DNA of 64,000 nt. Origin: an uncultured Alphaproteobacteria bacterium. GTDB lineage: Bacteria; Pseudomonadota; Alphaproteobacteria; RF32; CAG-239. Positions 1 to 8,921 of this stretch are shown here, piece by piece; position 1 is the stretch's first letter, and every line of letters starts with the position of its first letter. The translations under genes were made by a program, and so were the position numbers. The DNA is taken from contig CAJTMA010000010.1 in the NCBI GenBank assembly GCA_910577205.1, positions 1 through 64,000 of the forward strand, in the 5' to 3' direction. The notes under the pieces are model-generated. The model saw only the letters and a list, made by a program, of their open reading frames with translations, ran no database searches and was not told where the DNA came from.

Positions 1-53
1 GGAGCAACGGCTCGACCAAAGAATGCAAATGCATGGGCAAATTAGTTAATTAA
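1..53 (+). CDS. 3' end of an upstream gene (partial)
   Basis: The frame beginning at base 3 reads a short tail containing the residues KECKCMGK and stops with TAA at 51-53. The two cysteines and the close same-strand spacing to the next gene fit the C-terminus of another Cys-rich secreted protein like the two that follow. Only 16 codons are visible, so this is an inference from frame, composition and context. Confidence 0.35.
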   Translation, partial: SNGSTKECKCMGKLVN

Positions 54-71
54 AGATAGAGGAGAAGAGCA

Positions 72-1730
72 ATGAGAAAATTAAGTTTGTTATTGATGAT
101 CGGTACTATTCTCGCTCCTTTGTCTGTAGAGGCTGCGTGCAAAACAGCGCCGGATTGTGCAAGCTTGGGCTTTACGATGGATGCCTCAAAATGTTCCGGC
201 ACGGCTCTCAAATGTCCTTGGGATACCAGCAAGGCAGCCTGTAAGGAAAGAGCAGAGCCGGAGTTGGGACTGCCTATTCTTTATAACGACGGTACAGTCA
301 GCAAAAATATTGTTTCCGGCAAAACGCCAATCGGCATCGTTTATGATGAAGCTAACAAACTTGCAGTGGCTTTATCGGATATTGATAAAGATGGACGAGT
401 AACATCAGGAACGATGACTTGGGGCGCAGGTATACTGGGAAAACCTGGAGGAGTATGCACTTTTACGGCCGAGAAAGATTGTGAAACGCTAAACGCGTCA
501 GGAAGTAATTGTGCACCGGACAGTCAAAAAAATACTCAAAGCATATTAAGTACAACTCAGATTATTACCGATGGTTATGGAACTAAATATACTTGTAAAG
601 ACTATCCATATGCGGCCATAGGGAGTCAAAATTACACGCCGTCAGGTTGCTCAAAAGAGTTCTGCAGCAAGACGAAATGGTTTGTACCAAGTATGCAGGA
701 ATTACAAAAGATTTATAGCCAAAAAGCTACCATAAATTCGGTGCTTAATTCGCTGAGGTTAGGTAATAAACTTCAGTCAGGTGTCCTCTGTTCATCTAAC
801 ACAAGTTCTAGTTATAAAATTTGGACGTTAGATTTTACACAAGGGATACAAAACAAAGTTTTACAAAACAGTACTTGTTATCTTCGTCCGGTTATTTATT
901 ATGGCGAACCGAAAGCGGGGTGCGATGCAGAAATCGCCGCCGCTGGAGCGACCAAAGTTACGACTGCCGCTGAATTAAAAGCAGCTAACCGCAGCGCCTC
1001 AAAAATATTGATGATGAATGACATCAGCCTTGGTTCGGAAGATCTGACGGTTAACGCTCCATATATCAGCTGGCCGGGCGAGTTTGCCAGCTGTTCCGCC
1101 AGCAAGCGTCCGACACTGACGGCTGGAAACGTCACTTTTTTAGAAGGGATAGACCATGCTTTAGGGGTTAATCTTAAAGCCTCAAGCTTAACCACTACCA
1201 CCAACGGCACACTTGAGCTGTATGATGTTACAGTCAACAGATTCCAGGATAATAACGGTAAAAATGTCTGGTTTTATGGCAATGCCAGTATTGGAACATG
1301 GGCTGCCAACGTTACGGGCGGCGCGTATTTGTTTGGCGCTGACGGCGGCCGCTTAGGGGTTGTCAAAGGTGGAGCATGGAATACAATGGACGAAAATCGG
1401 ATTATCAAGATAACCATTAGTAGCTTTACCTATATGAAAGGATCTCCGGTGGTCTATGGCGCCGGTTGGAATCAATTGGATAATGCAGATATTTCTATCC
1501 CTGCCGATATGTTTAATTCGATTTATGGGCCGGTTGATTTGGAATACAATGCTAAAGTAACGGTCAATGGCAGCATTACGTCATGCAATGCAGAGGTATA
1601 TTTCTATTCAACTGGTGATTCGAATAATAAGAGCTGTTTTAATGATATTTGCCCGATGCAAAACCAAAACTGCAGTCAAATCACAAATTCGCAATTGCGT
1701 TGCAACAATGGTGTTTATTCTTGCCAATAG
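72..1730 (+). CDS. Secreted Cys-rich modular surface protein with DUF1566/Lcl_C-like domain
   Basis: 552 residues, with a GGAGAAGAG ribosome site just before the ATG. An N-terminal signal peptide (residues 1-21, cut near VEAAC) is followed by a compact Cys-rich module (PDCASLGFT...KCP...CK, about residues 22-56). A region with SGKTPIGIV comes next, then a domain with KWFVPSMQEL and CYLRPVIYYG (about 200-280) that resembles DUF1566/Lcl_C C-type-lectin-like domains. The remaining half is rich in Thr, Asn and Gly and looks like a beta-rich extracellular stalk or adhesin region. The first 280 residues are clearly paralogous to the next gene, but the C-terminal half is not. It is probably exported and surface-exposed; the ligand is unknown. 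The Lcl_C assignment rests on motif spacing only. Confidence 0.75.
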   Translation: MRKLSLLLMIGTILAPLSVEAACKTAPDCASLGFTMDASKCSGTALKCPWDTSKAACKERAEPELGLPILYNDGTVSKNIVSGKTPIGIVYDEANKLAVALSDIDKDGRVTSGTMTWGAGILGKPGGVCTFTAEKDCETLNASGSNCAPDSQKNTQSILSTTQIITDGYGTKYTCKDYPYAAIGSQNYTPSGCSKEFCSKTKWFVPSMQELQKIYSQKATINSVLNSLRLGNKLQSGVLCSSNTSSSYKIWTLDFTQGIQNKVLQNSTCYLRPVIYYGEPKAGCDAEIAAAGATKVTTAAELKAANRSASKILMMNDISLGSEDLTVNAPYISWPGEFASCSASKRPTLTAGNVTFLEGIDHALGVNLKASSLTTTTNGTLELYDVTVNRFQDNNGKNVWFYGNASIGTWAANVTGGAYLFGADGGRLGVVKGGAWNTMDENRIIKITISSFTYMKGSPVVYGAGWNQLDNADISIPADMFNSIYGPVDLEYNAKVTVNGSITSCNAEVYFYSTGDSNNKSCFNDICPMQNQNCSQITNSQLRCNNGVYSCQ

Positions 1731-1745
1731 ACGAGGAGAAAGACA

Positions 1746-3299
1746 ATGAAAAATTATAAATATAGTATGATATTTACCGGGGCGTTGTTTCTCCTTGTAA
1801 GTTCACCAGAGGTCAGAGCATTTAACTGTGTTCAGTCACCGGATTGTGCGTCGTTGGGTTATACGAAAAATGCCACGGACTGTAAGGATAAAGTTGCGGT
1901 CAAATGCCCGACGGACAACACTAAGGTGTTCTGCAAAGATGAAGTTGCTGCTCAAGCGCCACTGCCCATTCTATATGGTGACGGTACGGTTAGCAAAGAA
2001 CTTGTTGCCGGCAAGACCCCGATTGGCGTGGTTATTAGTGAAAGTGCTAAGTTAGCCTTGGCATTGACTGATGTGAAAAAAGACGGCACGCCGGGGAGTG
2101 AGGGGATACATTGGTCTCTTATAACTAGTTATGACAATCCCTATTTAACAAACTGTTCAACAGAGTCCGGAGTTATGACTTGTGCTACGGATGGCCGCTC
2201 AAATACGGATAAAATATTAACCTGTGGAAATACATGTAGTGCCGTCCCTGCCGCGTTAGCTGTACGAGCTTATCAGCCGGCAGGTTGTACCGCTGATTTT
2301 TGTAAAAGAGGTCAGTGGCATTTGCCAAGTATTAAGGAGTTAATTCCGATACATTTTAAGAGGCCGAGCTTTGAGGCTACCTTATCTCTGTTAGAAAAAT
2401 ATGGTGCTGTTAATTTACCTTCATTGGTATGTTATTGGTCTTCCAATGAAGCGAGCGCAGGCGGTGCATGGGCTTTATGTGAGAATTCAAATTCTACAAT
2501 ATATCAGACCGTTAAGACAACAACGTATAATGTCCGCCCGGTTATTAATTATGGTGTGCAGAAACCTGCCCAGAATATTAAATTTGTAATTAATATTTCT
2601 AATTCTTGTCCTCGTGGGCTGTCTTTTTCCGGTAGTTATCAAGGACCTGGTAGTGGCCCAATCCCCGCAACGGGAACATTTTCTTGCACCAGTGAGTTAT
2701 GTTATGATCAGGGACGCTATGATGGCAATGGCAGTAATGAAACGGAAACTGTTGTTAAAGAAGGTACGTCAATTACGCTGAGTAACTTAAATAGTAACTT
2801 TACATCAATAAAATCTATGGCGACTGGAAAAGTTGTTCCTGTTTCTGGTGGGATGGCCTATTTTGCCTTAAATAATTATGATGAAGTTGTGGCTGCATTA
2901 GGGGCTGGCGCTTATGACTTTTGGATGTTGCAGTGTTCCCCCGTGGCTAGCGCAAAAGCATCAGTAACAGCAGAAGTCATTGTGACAGGCTCATCTTCCA
3001 ATATGTTTGTCGATTTAAATGGAACAAGTGTCACTTGCACTGTAACTGCTACTGAGGATGGAAGAAGTGCTCCGGTTACAATTAACGGAGGAAAAACTGC
3101 AAACTCCTTTGCTGCTGGACAAGTTACTCTTGCGTGTCCTAGAACAATTAAACCTATAACGGGTTCATATACACAGTATAGAATTTCGGAATCTGAAGTA
3201 GACAACGGTGGGCGACAAACGTTAAATGGCCTTAGCGTTCGTGTAAATGCAACTCCAAACGGTAGTCATACGCTTAAAATTTATTATCAAGCAATATGA
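1746..3299 (+). CDS. Secreted Cys-rich modular surface protein, paralogue of the preceding gene
   Basis: 517 residues, starting 15 bases after the previous stop behind GAGGAGAAAG, so probably co-transcribed. The signal peptide ends near EVRAF. The Cys-rich module (PDCASLGYT...KCP...CK), the LPILYGDGTVSKE and GKTPIGVV segments, and the DUF1566/Lcl_C-like block (QWHLPSIKEL, CYWSSNE, NVRPVINYG) match the upstream gene in order. From about residue 280 the protein diverges into a Ser/Thr/Gly-rich region with scattered cysteines (SFSGSY, TFSCTSELC, ITGSYTQY) that could be repeated beta-sandwich domains. A strong terminator follows. The conserved head with unrelated tails suggests modular diversification of surface proteins. 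Confidence 0.75.
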   Translation: MKNYKYSMIFTGALFLLVSSPEVRAFNCVQSPDCASLGYTKNATDCKDKVAVKCPTDNTKVFCKDEVAAQAPLPILYGDGTVSKELVAGKTPIGVVISESAKLALALTDVKKDGTPGSEGIHWSLITSYDNPYLTNCSTESGVMTCATDGRSNTDKILTCGNTCSAVPAALAVRAYQPAGCTADFCKRGQWHLPSIKELIPIHFKRPSFEATLSLLEKYGAVNLPSLVCYWSSNEASAGGAWALCENSNSTIYQTVKTTTYNVRPVINYGVQKPAQNIKFVINISNSCPRGLSFSGSYQGPGSGPIPATGTFSCTSELCYDQGRYDGNGSNETETVVKEGTSITLSNLNSNFTSIKSMATGKVVPVSGGMAYFALNNYDEVVAALGAGAYDFWMLQCSPVASAKASVTAEVIVTGSSSNMFVDLNGTSVTCTVTATEDGRSAPVTINGGKTANSFAAGQVTLACPRTIKPITGSYTQYRISESEVDNGGRQTLNGLSVRVNATPNGSHTLKIYYQAI

Positions 3300-3373
3300 T
3301 GTTCAGATAATTGTGTCAGGATTATATTTGACCTCATTTGTAGCAAAATAGTAAAACTCAAACTTTGATAGAG

Positions 3374-3407
3374 TATCCCCGGTGGCCTTATCCGGGGATA
3401 TTTGTTT
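3374..3407 (+). terminator. Intrinsic terminator after the surface-protein pair
   Basis: Nine-base perfect arms TATCCCCGG (3374-3382) and CCGGGGATA (3392-3400) are followed directly by TTTGTTT. It lies 75 bases after the stop of the upstream gene and separates it from the Bat operon. Confidence 0.8.
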
Positions 3408-3474
3408 GGGGATGATATTTTCAGTTATTCTGAAGTCTGTGTTCTACGGTCATTGGCTCTCTGCTGTCCGGGGG

Positions 3475-3503
3475 TTGATTTTTGAATTTAAAAAGCCTAA
3501 ATT
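3475..3503 (+). promoter_or_regulatory. Candidate sigma-70 promoter for the Bat operon
   Basis: TTGATT (3475-3480) and TAAATT (3498-3503) are separated by 17 bases and sit about 25 bases before the start codon at 3530, in the gap after the terminator. Called by eye from consensus match. Confidence 0.35.
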
Positions 3504-3529
3504 AAAGACAGCTTAATGAGGAGAAACGG

Positions 3530-3982
3530 ATGGAACAGAATTTACCGGAACTGCGCGATATTCACCTGCCGGACGGCGTGTCGCCCTTTCCCCCGGCTTA
3601 TGGCTGGTGGGTTATTTTAGGCAGCGTGCTGTTGCTGCTGGTGTTGACCGAGTTGTTTTTAATCATCCGCCGCAAGAGCAAAAAACGCTATGCACTCTAC
3701 CTCCTGCAACATATTCCCCAAGATAATATTGCGGCCGCAGCCCTGCAAATTTCGGAGATTTTGCGCCGTATCTGTGTCTTTAAATATAAAGAAGCTACCG
3801 CCTTATACGGGCAGCCTTGGCTGGAATTTCTTAATCAACACAGTAAAAGCAAACTGGACGGTCAAGCTGCGCAGCTGTTGCTGGACGCACCTTATATGAA
3901 TCCGGAATCAGCTGCCTATACCAAACAGGATGCTGATAAGTTGCGACAGTTCAGCGCCCGCTGGATAGGAGAAAACTTATGA
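3530..3982 (+). CDS. DUF4381 membrane protein of a Bat-type operon
   Basis: 150 residues, ribosome site GAGGAGAAA before the ATG. A short N-terminal segment with the LRDIHLP and PPAYGWW motifs typical of DUF4381 leads into one transmembrane helix (about residues 24-45), then a basic cytosolic alpha-helical domain. DUF4381 proteins are regularly encoded between DUF58 and VWA genes in MoxR/Bat operons. Here the gene is first in the operon and its stop overlaps the next start by four bases (ATGA), so it is translationally coupled to batA. The family's molecular role is not established. MoxR and DUF58 genes are not adjacent. Confidence 0.8.
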   Translation: MEQNLPELRDIHLPDGVSPFPPAYGWWVILGSVLLLLVLTELFLIIRRKSKKRYALYLLQHIPQDNIAAAALQISEILRRICVFKYKEATALYGQPWLEFLNQHSKSKLDGQAAQLLLDAPYMNPESAAYTKQDADKLRQFSARWIGENL

Positions 3983-4989
3983 CCCATTTTGCCTACCCTT
4001 GGGCTTTTGCCGCGCTTTTGCTGCCTTTTGTGGTTTGGTATATCTTGCCTGCCGCCAAAGGGCTGCACGGAGATGCGCTGCGTGTCCCTTTTTTGAAAGA
4101 TTTGGCACGGATTAATTTGAAATCTGGCAGTATCTGGGGCGGAATGAGTTCGGATAATGTCAAATTAACTTCTCCGCTCTGGCTGGGAACTTATCTGGTT
4201 TATGCTTTGCTGATAACCGCTTTGGCGCGTCCACAATGGGCGGGAGAACCGGTGCGCATCCATAATTTCAGCCGAGATATCCTGCTGGTAATGGATATTT
4301 CAACCTCAATGGAAGAGCCTGACTTTGTGCTCAACAATCGTCCTGTCAGCCGCTTAAATGCCGTTAAAAAAGTGGCGGGCGAGTTTATTGACAAGCGCGG
4401 TGAGGACCGAATAGGCTTGGTGCTGTTTGGCACACGGGCATATTTACAAGCGCCGATAACCTTTGATAAAGCCGCCGTAAAACAAATACTCTATGCTATG
4501 CAGGCGGGCATGGCCGGAAATTCCACGGCAATAGGTGATGCCTTAGGACTGGCGCTAAAAAGCTTAAAAGATGCGGATAATCCCGATGAAAAAATCATTA
4601 TTTTGCTGACAGACGGCGAAAATAACGATGGCAGTGTAACTGTGCCGCAAGCCGTAAAACTGGCTAAAGAAGCCGGTGTTAAGATTTATACCATCGGCGT
4701 CGGCAGCGACGGCGGCGATTTTGCCTCTTTCTTTGGACTGCGCATGGGCGGTGGCGTAGATGACAGCAGCCTGAAGCAAATTGCCGCGGAAACGGACGGA
4801 ACTTATTTCCGGGCAAAAAATACGGCATCCTTACAAAAGGTTTATGAGGCTATTGATAAATTAGAACCAACAGAAAATGAAGACAGTTTCGTGCAGGAAA
4901 TCAGAGAGTTGTACTATATTCCCTTGTTGGCCGCTTTAGGGTTGGCGGCGCTGCTGGCATTATTAAACCGGAGGGCAGGAAATGTCTGA
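3979..4989 (+). CDS. batA: VWA-domain membrane protein BatA
   Basis: 336 residues. N-terminal hydrophobic segments, including a helix near residues 70-85, precede a von Willebrand A domain and a C-terminal transmembrane helix (about 312-330, before the NRRAGNV tail). The metal-ion-dependent adhesion site is intact: D106-I-S108-T-S110, with the later TDGENNDG motif. BatA belongs to the Bacteroides aerotolerance-type operon implicated in envelope stress tolerance; how it acts is unresolved. It overlaps its neighbours at both ends (4 and 8 bases), so the four Bat genes form one translationally coupled unit. The length is usual for BatA. Confidence 0.88.
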   Translation: MTHFAYPWAFAALLLPFVVWYILPAAKGLHGDALRVPFLKDLARINLKSGSIWGGMSSDNVKLTSPLWLGTYLVYALLITALARPQWAGEPVRIHNFSRDILLVMDISTSMEEPDFVLNNRPVSRLNAVKKVAGEFIDKRGEDRIGLVLFGTRAYLQAPITFDKAAVKQILYAMQAGMAGNSTAIGDALGLALKSLKDADNPDEKIIILLTDGENNDGSVTVPQAVKLAKEAGVKIYTIGVGSDGGDFASFFGLRMGGGVDDSSLKQIAAETDGTYFRAKNTASLQKVYEAIDKLEPTENEDSFVQEIRELYYIPLLAALGLAALLALLNRRAGNV

Positions 4990-6745
4990 GTTCTTGAGCA
5001 ATTTTCATTTTATCCGCCCTTTGGTGCTGTTGCTGCTGGTTTTGCCTTTGTGGTTTCTGTGGCGTTATGCCCGCAGTCGGGGCAGAGATTCCTCATGGGC
5101 TCAGGTCTGTGATAAAAATCTGTTGGATTTTCTGTTAGTTAAAGGAAGTTCAGTGCAGCGGAAATTAATTGTCTGGCTGGGGCTTGCCGGGTATACTGCC
5201 GGAATTTTGGCTGCTGCCGGACCATCTTGGCATAAAAAGGAAATTCCCAATCTTGCGCCGGAAAATCCGGTAATGGTTTTGCTGAACCTGTCAACAGACA
5301 TGGCCGAACAGGACTTAACGCCCAGCCGCCTGTCCCGCGCCAAGTTTGAAATCTCCGACTTATTGAAAATGATACCCGCGGCTCAAAGCGGAATGATTGT
5401 CTATAGTGATGAGCCTTTTCTTATCAGTCCCTTGACAGATGATGCACGGTTGCTGGATAATCTGTTGCCACGCCTTAATTTTGATCTTATGCCCGGAAAT
5501 GGTGATCGCCTTGACCGTGCACTGGATTTGGCAGTTGAAAAATTTAAGAGTGCCGGATTTCCTCAGGGCAATATTGTTGTCTTTTCTTCTGATATCGGAG
5601 AGCGTTTGGATTTAGCTCTGGAGGCTGCGAAGAAAGCTAATACCGCCGGATATCCGGTCAATGTGGCGGCAGTGACAAAAGGAGATTCGGAACGTTTGCG
5701 CCTCTTGGCAAAGGATGGCGGCGGTCTGTATATTCCTACAGTTTCCGCAGACCGGGATATGCTCAAATTAGCCGAACGAATTAATCAAAATGATGAGCAA
5801 CAACTGAAAGAAACGGAAAACCTGCGCTCGGTTTGGGCGGATTATGGTTATTATTTGACATTTATTCCGGCTTTATTCTGCTTGTATTTTTTCCGCCGTG
5901 GAATACTGGTTCTTCTATTTATGCTTTGCGGTGTGCATACGGCTCAGGCCGGTTTCTTTCTTAATAATAATCAGGAAGGATTAAAAGCGTTTAATAATCA
6001 GGATTACGCCGCCGCTGCCGCTAAATTCGAACGTCCGGATTGGCAGGCCTCAAGTTTTTATCGGCTTGGCGATTACCAAAAAGCCTACGATGCCTTTACC
6101 AAAGGTGAAGGGAGCGAAGCTTTATATAATCAGGGCAATGCTCTGGCTAAAGGCGGAAAACTGGATGATGCTATTAAGAAATATGAGGAAGTGCTGAAAC
6201 AAAATCCGCAGCATGAGGACGCAAAATTTAATCTTGAATATCTGAAGCAACAAAAACAGCAGCAACAGCAAAGCTCAACCCAGAATAATCAGGATAAGCA
6301 GAACAATAAGGATAACCAGCAGCAGTCGCAGCAAAACCAGCAGTCCGGACAACAAAACCAAGAACAGAACCAATCCGGCAAATCTTCCGAGCAGTCGGAA
6401 CAGCAGCCGGATAAGAATGAACAGCAAAATGCCGATTCTCAGCAAGATAAAAGCGATAAGCAGGAAAATTCTCAAAATCAGCAGAAGCAGCGGGAAGATG
6501 ACACTTCCGGCGAAGGCAAGGCCCAGGCGGAACAACAACGGCAGCAGCAAGCTCCCGAAGCCGATAAACAGCCGCAGGACAAAACGCCTGCCGGGTTGCA
6601 AAAGGGACAGGATGATACTAAATATGATGAGGAAGTTCAGGCACGAGAACAGCAATACCGCGAAATTCCCGAAGATCCCGGCGGGTTGCTACGCGCCTTT
6701 ATTTATCAGGAATACATGAAAAACCGTTACAATCGGGGGAGATAA
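4982..6745 (+). CDS. batB: BatB/BatC fusion: VWA domain plus TPR and Gln-rich tail
   Basis: 587 residues. Two N-terminal transmembrane helices (about 10-25 and 60-80), a VWA domain (about 95-280), another helix pair (about 290-325), then TPR-like helices with LYNQGNALAKGG and KYEEVLKQNP, and a very Gln/Asn/Lys-rich disordered stretch (about 420-550). The architecture fuses what are separate batB and batC genes in Bacteroides. The adhesion-site motif is degenerate: N102-L-S104-T-D106 instead of DxSxS, so metal binding may be lost while BatA keeps it. The stop overlaps the batD start (TAATG). The low-complexity DNA generates long antisense open frames that are not genes. Confidence 0.85.
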   Translation: MSEFLSNFHFIRPLVLLLLVLPLWFLWRYARSRGRDSSWAQVCDKNLLDFLLVKGSSVQRKLIVWLGLAGYTAGILAAAGPSWHKKEIPNLAPENPVMVLLNLSTDMAEQDLTPSRLSRAKFEISDLLKMIPAAQSGMIVYSDEPFLISPLTDDARLLDNLLPRLNFDLMPGNGDRLDRALDLAVEKFKSAGFPQGNIVVFSSDIGERLDLALEAAKKANTAGYPVNVAAVTKGDSERLRLLAKDGGGLYIPTVSADRDMLKLAERINQNDEQQLKETENLRSVWADYGYYLTFIPALFCLYFFRRGILVLLFMLCGVHTAQAGFFLNNNQEGLKAFNNQDYAAAAAKFERPDWQASSFYRLGDYQKAYDAFTKGEGSEALYNQGNALAKGGKLDDAIKKYEEVLKQNPQHEDAKFNLEYLKQQKQQQQQSSTQNNQDKQNNKDNQQQSQQNQQSGQQNQEQNQSGKSSEQSEQQPDKNEQQNADSQQDKSDKQENSQNQQKQREDDTSGEGKAQAEQQRQQQAPEADKQPQDKTPAGLQKGQDDTKYDEEVQAREQQYREIPEDPGGLLRAFIYQEYMKNRYNRGR

Positions 6746-8526
6746 TGAAAAATTGGGTTAAATCCGTTGCTTTGAGTTTTTTGTTGGCCGCAATTGTGGC
6801 AAATGCGGCTTGGGCGCAGACCTTTACCGCCGCGGTTAATCGCACTGAAGTGCCGCAGGGCGAAACCTTTGTCCTGACGTTGGAACTGGTCGACGGGCAA
6901 GATAACGGTAATCCTGATTTAAGCGTTTTGGATAAGGATTTTATCGTTTATTCTGTCGGCAGCGGCTATAACTTCAACTATGTCAACGGCGTATCATCCA
7001 AATCCCGCCAATGGCAAATAGCTTTAATGCCCAAAAATGCCGGGCAGATTACCGTGCCCTCCGTCAAATTGGATAATCTGGAAACCGCCCCGATAACCTT
7101 AAATGTCGTTCCGGCTTCTGCTGTTGAGCCGCAAACCTCGGCAGATAACGGTTACCAATCGCCGCAGCAGATGAACAAACCCAAATTCAGCATGGTTGCC
7201 GAGGCCGGCAATAAAGCGCCGTTCGTTCAGCAACAAATTGATTATACGGTTAAAATCTATGATACCGGCGGGCTGCAAGGCGAAGCGCCGCAGTTTATTG
7301 AAGATGGCAGCAACAATTGGATTATCCGCAGTTTGGGAGCGCCGACGGTCGGCAGTAAAATTGTCAATGGGCGCAGCCTGCGGGAAATAACTTTCCGCTA
7401 TGCCCTTTTCCCGCAAAAAAGCGGAATGTTGCAAACGCCTGAAGTCCAGTTCAATGGTTATTACCTGACCCGATCCCGCGGCATGAACGACCCGTTTGAT
7501 GATTTGTTCGGCAGCCGTTTGGGCGGTATAGGTTTCGCCGATATGTTCGCCACGCGCAATCCGGTTATGCTGACCGCCAAGCCTGAAAAAATAAATGTCC
7601 AGCCGATACCCGCGGCAAACAACGGCAGCTGGTGGCTGCCGGCGCAGCAGGTCGCTCTGCTTGCGGAATGGGAACCGCGCCAGCCGGTATTTAAAGTCGG
7701 TGAAGCCGTTAACCGCACGATATATTTAAAAGCCGTCGGTGTGGCCGAAAGCCAGTTGCCGGAATTAAACTTTTCTTCCGTGCCGGGCTTAAAGCAATAT
7801 CCTGACAAAGCGGTGGCTTCCAGCGGTATTGAAAACGGGCAGGTTGTGGCTGTTAAGAAAATTTCTAACGTATATATTCCGACCGGCGCCGGAAAAATGG
7901 CTATTCCCGAAATTGCAGTCGATTGGTTTAATGTGCGTACCAATCAGATTGAACGCGCGGTTCTGCCTGCCGTGAATATTGATGTCCAGCCTGCGGCGGA
8001 AGCTGCGGCAATTCCGGAAGAACCCGCGCCGACTATTGATGACAGAACAAAAACTTTGGAAAATGTCAGCGATGAAGTCGCCGAATTAGTTGAAACCAGC
8101 TTGCCGCAAGGGCAGGCTCATCTGCCTTATATTATTGGCGGTGCGGCTTTCTTGCTGGGAATACTTATCAGCTGGCTGCTGTTTGGAAGACGCGTCCGGA
8201 CACAGGCCGTTGAAGGAGTCAAAGATTATGATAAATATATTATCCGCGCGGTAAAAAACAAAGACTATCGCGGGTTGCGCGACGGTTTGATTGCTTGGGC
8301 GCGCGAGCACTGGCATAATTCTAAAATCACCAACTTAAAGGATGTGGCTCAGGCGGCCGGCAATAAAGATTTTGCTGCCCGGCTGGATGAATTGGGCGCT
8401 TTGCTCTATGCGCCGACTGGCGGCAAATTTAATGTTGACGCCTTTTTGAAAGCTTTTGATAAGGTGCGTAAAACCAAAATCAAATCCTGCGGCGACGACC
8501 AGCCTTTGCCCAAGCTTTATAAATAA
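6745..8526 (+). CDS. batD: BatD family oxygen-tolerance protein
   Basis: 593 residues, starting inside the previous stop (TAATG). A signal peptide ending near NAAWAQ leads to a large periplasmic beta-rich region with the BatD-type beginning (NRTEVPQGETFVLTLEL). A transmembrane helix follows at about 455-475 (YIIGGAAFLLGILISWLLFG), then a helical cytosolic tail. BatD proteins are thought to work with BatA and BatB at the inner membrane; the biochemical role is unknown. It is the last gene of the operon and is followed within three bases by a strong hairpin. Base composition is slightly GC-richer than in the surface proteins upstream. Confidence 0.87.
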   Translation: MKNWVKSVALSFLLAAIVANAAWAQTFTAAVNRTEVPQGETFVLTLELVDGQDNGNPDLSVLDKDFIVYSVGSGYNFNYVNGVSSKSRQWQIALMPKNAGQITVPSVKLDNLETAPITLNVVPASAVEPQTSADNGYQSPQQMNKPKFSMVAEAGNKAPFVQQQIDYTVKIYDTGGLQGEAPQFIEDGSNNWIIRSLGAPTVGSKIVNGRSLREITFRYALFPQKSGMLQTPEVQFNGYYLTRSRGMNDPFDDLFGSRLGGIGFADMFATRNPVMLTAKPEKINVQPIPAANNGSWWLPAQQVALLAEWEPRQPVFKVGEAVNRTIYLKAVGVAESQLPELNFSSVPGLKQYPDKAVASSGIENGQVVAVKKISNVYIPTGAGKMAIPEIAVDWFNVRTNQIERAVLPAVNIDVQPAAEAAAIPEEPAPTIDDRTKTLENVSDEVAELVETSLPQGQAHLPYIIGGAAFLLGILISWLLFGRRVRTQAVEGVKDYDKYIIRAVKNKDYRGLRDGLIAWAREHWHNSKITNLKDVAQAAGNKDFAARLDELGALLYAPTGGKFNVDAFLKAFDKVRKTKIKSCGDDQPLPKLYK

Positions 8527-8528
8527 AA

Positions 8529-8554
8529 CAAAGGCCTCTGAAAAGAGGCCTTTG
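8529..8554. terminator. Bidirectional terminator between batD and the small minus-strand gene
   Basis: Arms CAAAGGCCTCT (8529-8539) and AGAGGCCTTTG (8544-8554) close a GAAA loop. The minus-strand read-out is followed by TTTTATTT, while the plus strand has only a short T stretch, so it probably serves both converging genes. Confidence 0.8.
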
Positions 8555-8566
8555 TTGCGCAGGGAA

Positions 8567-8809
8567 TTAAATCAACCCTTTTTCCTGTAATAAATATTCA
8601 GGAACATTCAAAACCATACGGCCGATAGCCAGTTCGGCATATCCTTCATCTTTGAGGGCAATTTGAATATTTTTACCCTCGGGCAGTGGCGTGCCGGCAT
8701 ATTGCGCCATTTCTTTGAAAGAAAGTTTGAACTTGCCTTTTTCGGTTTCAAAAACATACCCATCAGGCGTTCCGATAGTCCGGTTGATTTTAATTTCTAA
8801 CTTGTCCAT
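8567..8809 (-). CDS. Small conserved-looking protein of unknown function
   Basis: 80 residues, no signal peptide and no membrane segment. The sequence alternates charged and hydrophobic positions (KLEIKINRTIG, GYVFETEKGKFKLSF), suggesting a small all-beta or alpha/beta cytosolic fold, and ends in LLQEKGLI. No catalytic motif was recognised. The gene sits alone on the minus strand between a shared terminator and tyrS. The upstream region is AT-rich with no strong ribosome site, so expression is less certain. Composition and codon use match the neighbours. Confidence 0.6.
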   Translation of the reverse strand: MDKLEIKINRTIGTPDGYVFETEKGKFKLSFKEMAQYAGTPLPEGKNIQIALKDEGYAELAIGRMVLNVPEYLLQEKGLI

Positions 8810-8888
8810 AGTAATTTAATTTTGATGATTAAACATAATTGTAAAAAACTGCCCGCAGACTAACTGTATAGCCGTAAAGAGTCAAGTT

Positions 8889-8914
8889 AAAAAAAAGGAG
8901 CCGCAACGGGCTCC
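8889..8914 (-). terminator. Intrinsic terminator of tyrS
   Basis: On the minus strand GGAGCC (complement of 8909-8914) and GGCTCC (complement of 8897-8902) close a six-base loop and are followed by eight T residues (complement of 8889-8896). It lies eight bases after the tyrS stop. Confidence 0.85.
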
Positions 8915-8921
8915 CTGTGTT

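Noticed and set aside
6275..6655. Long hydrophobic minus-strand open frame (126 codons) opposite the batB/C tail
   Set aside because: It is the antisense of a CAG/AAT-rich Gln/Asn tract; low complexity produces Leu/Ile-rich antisense frames without a ribosome site.
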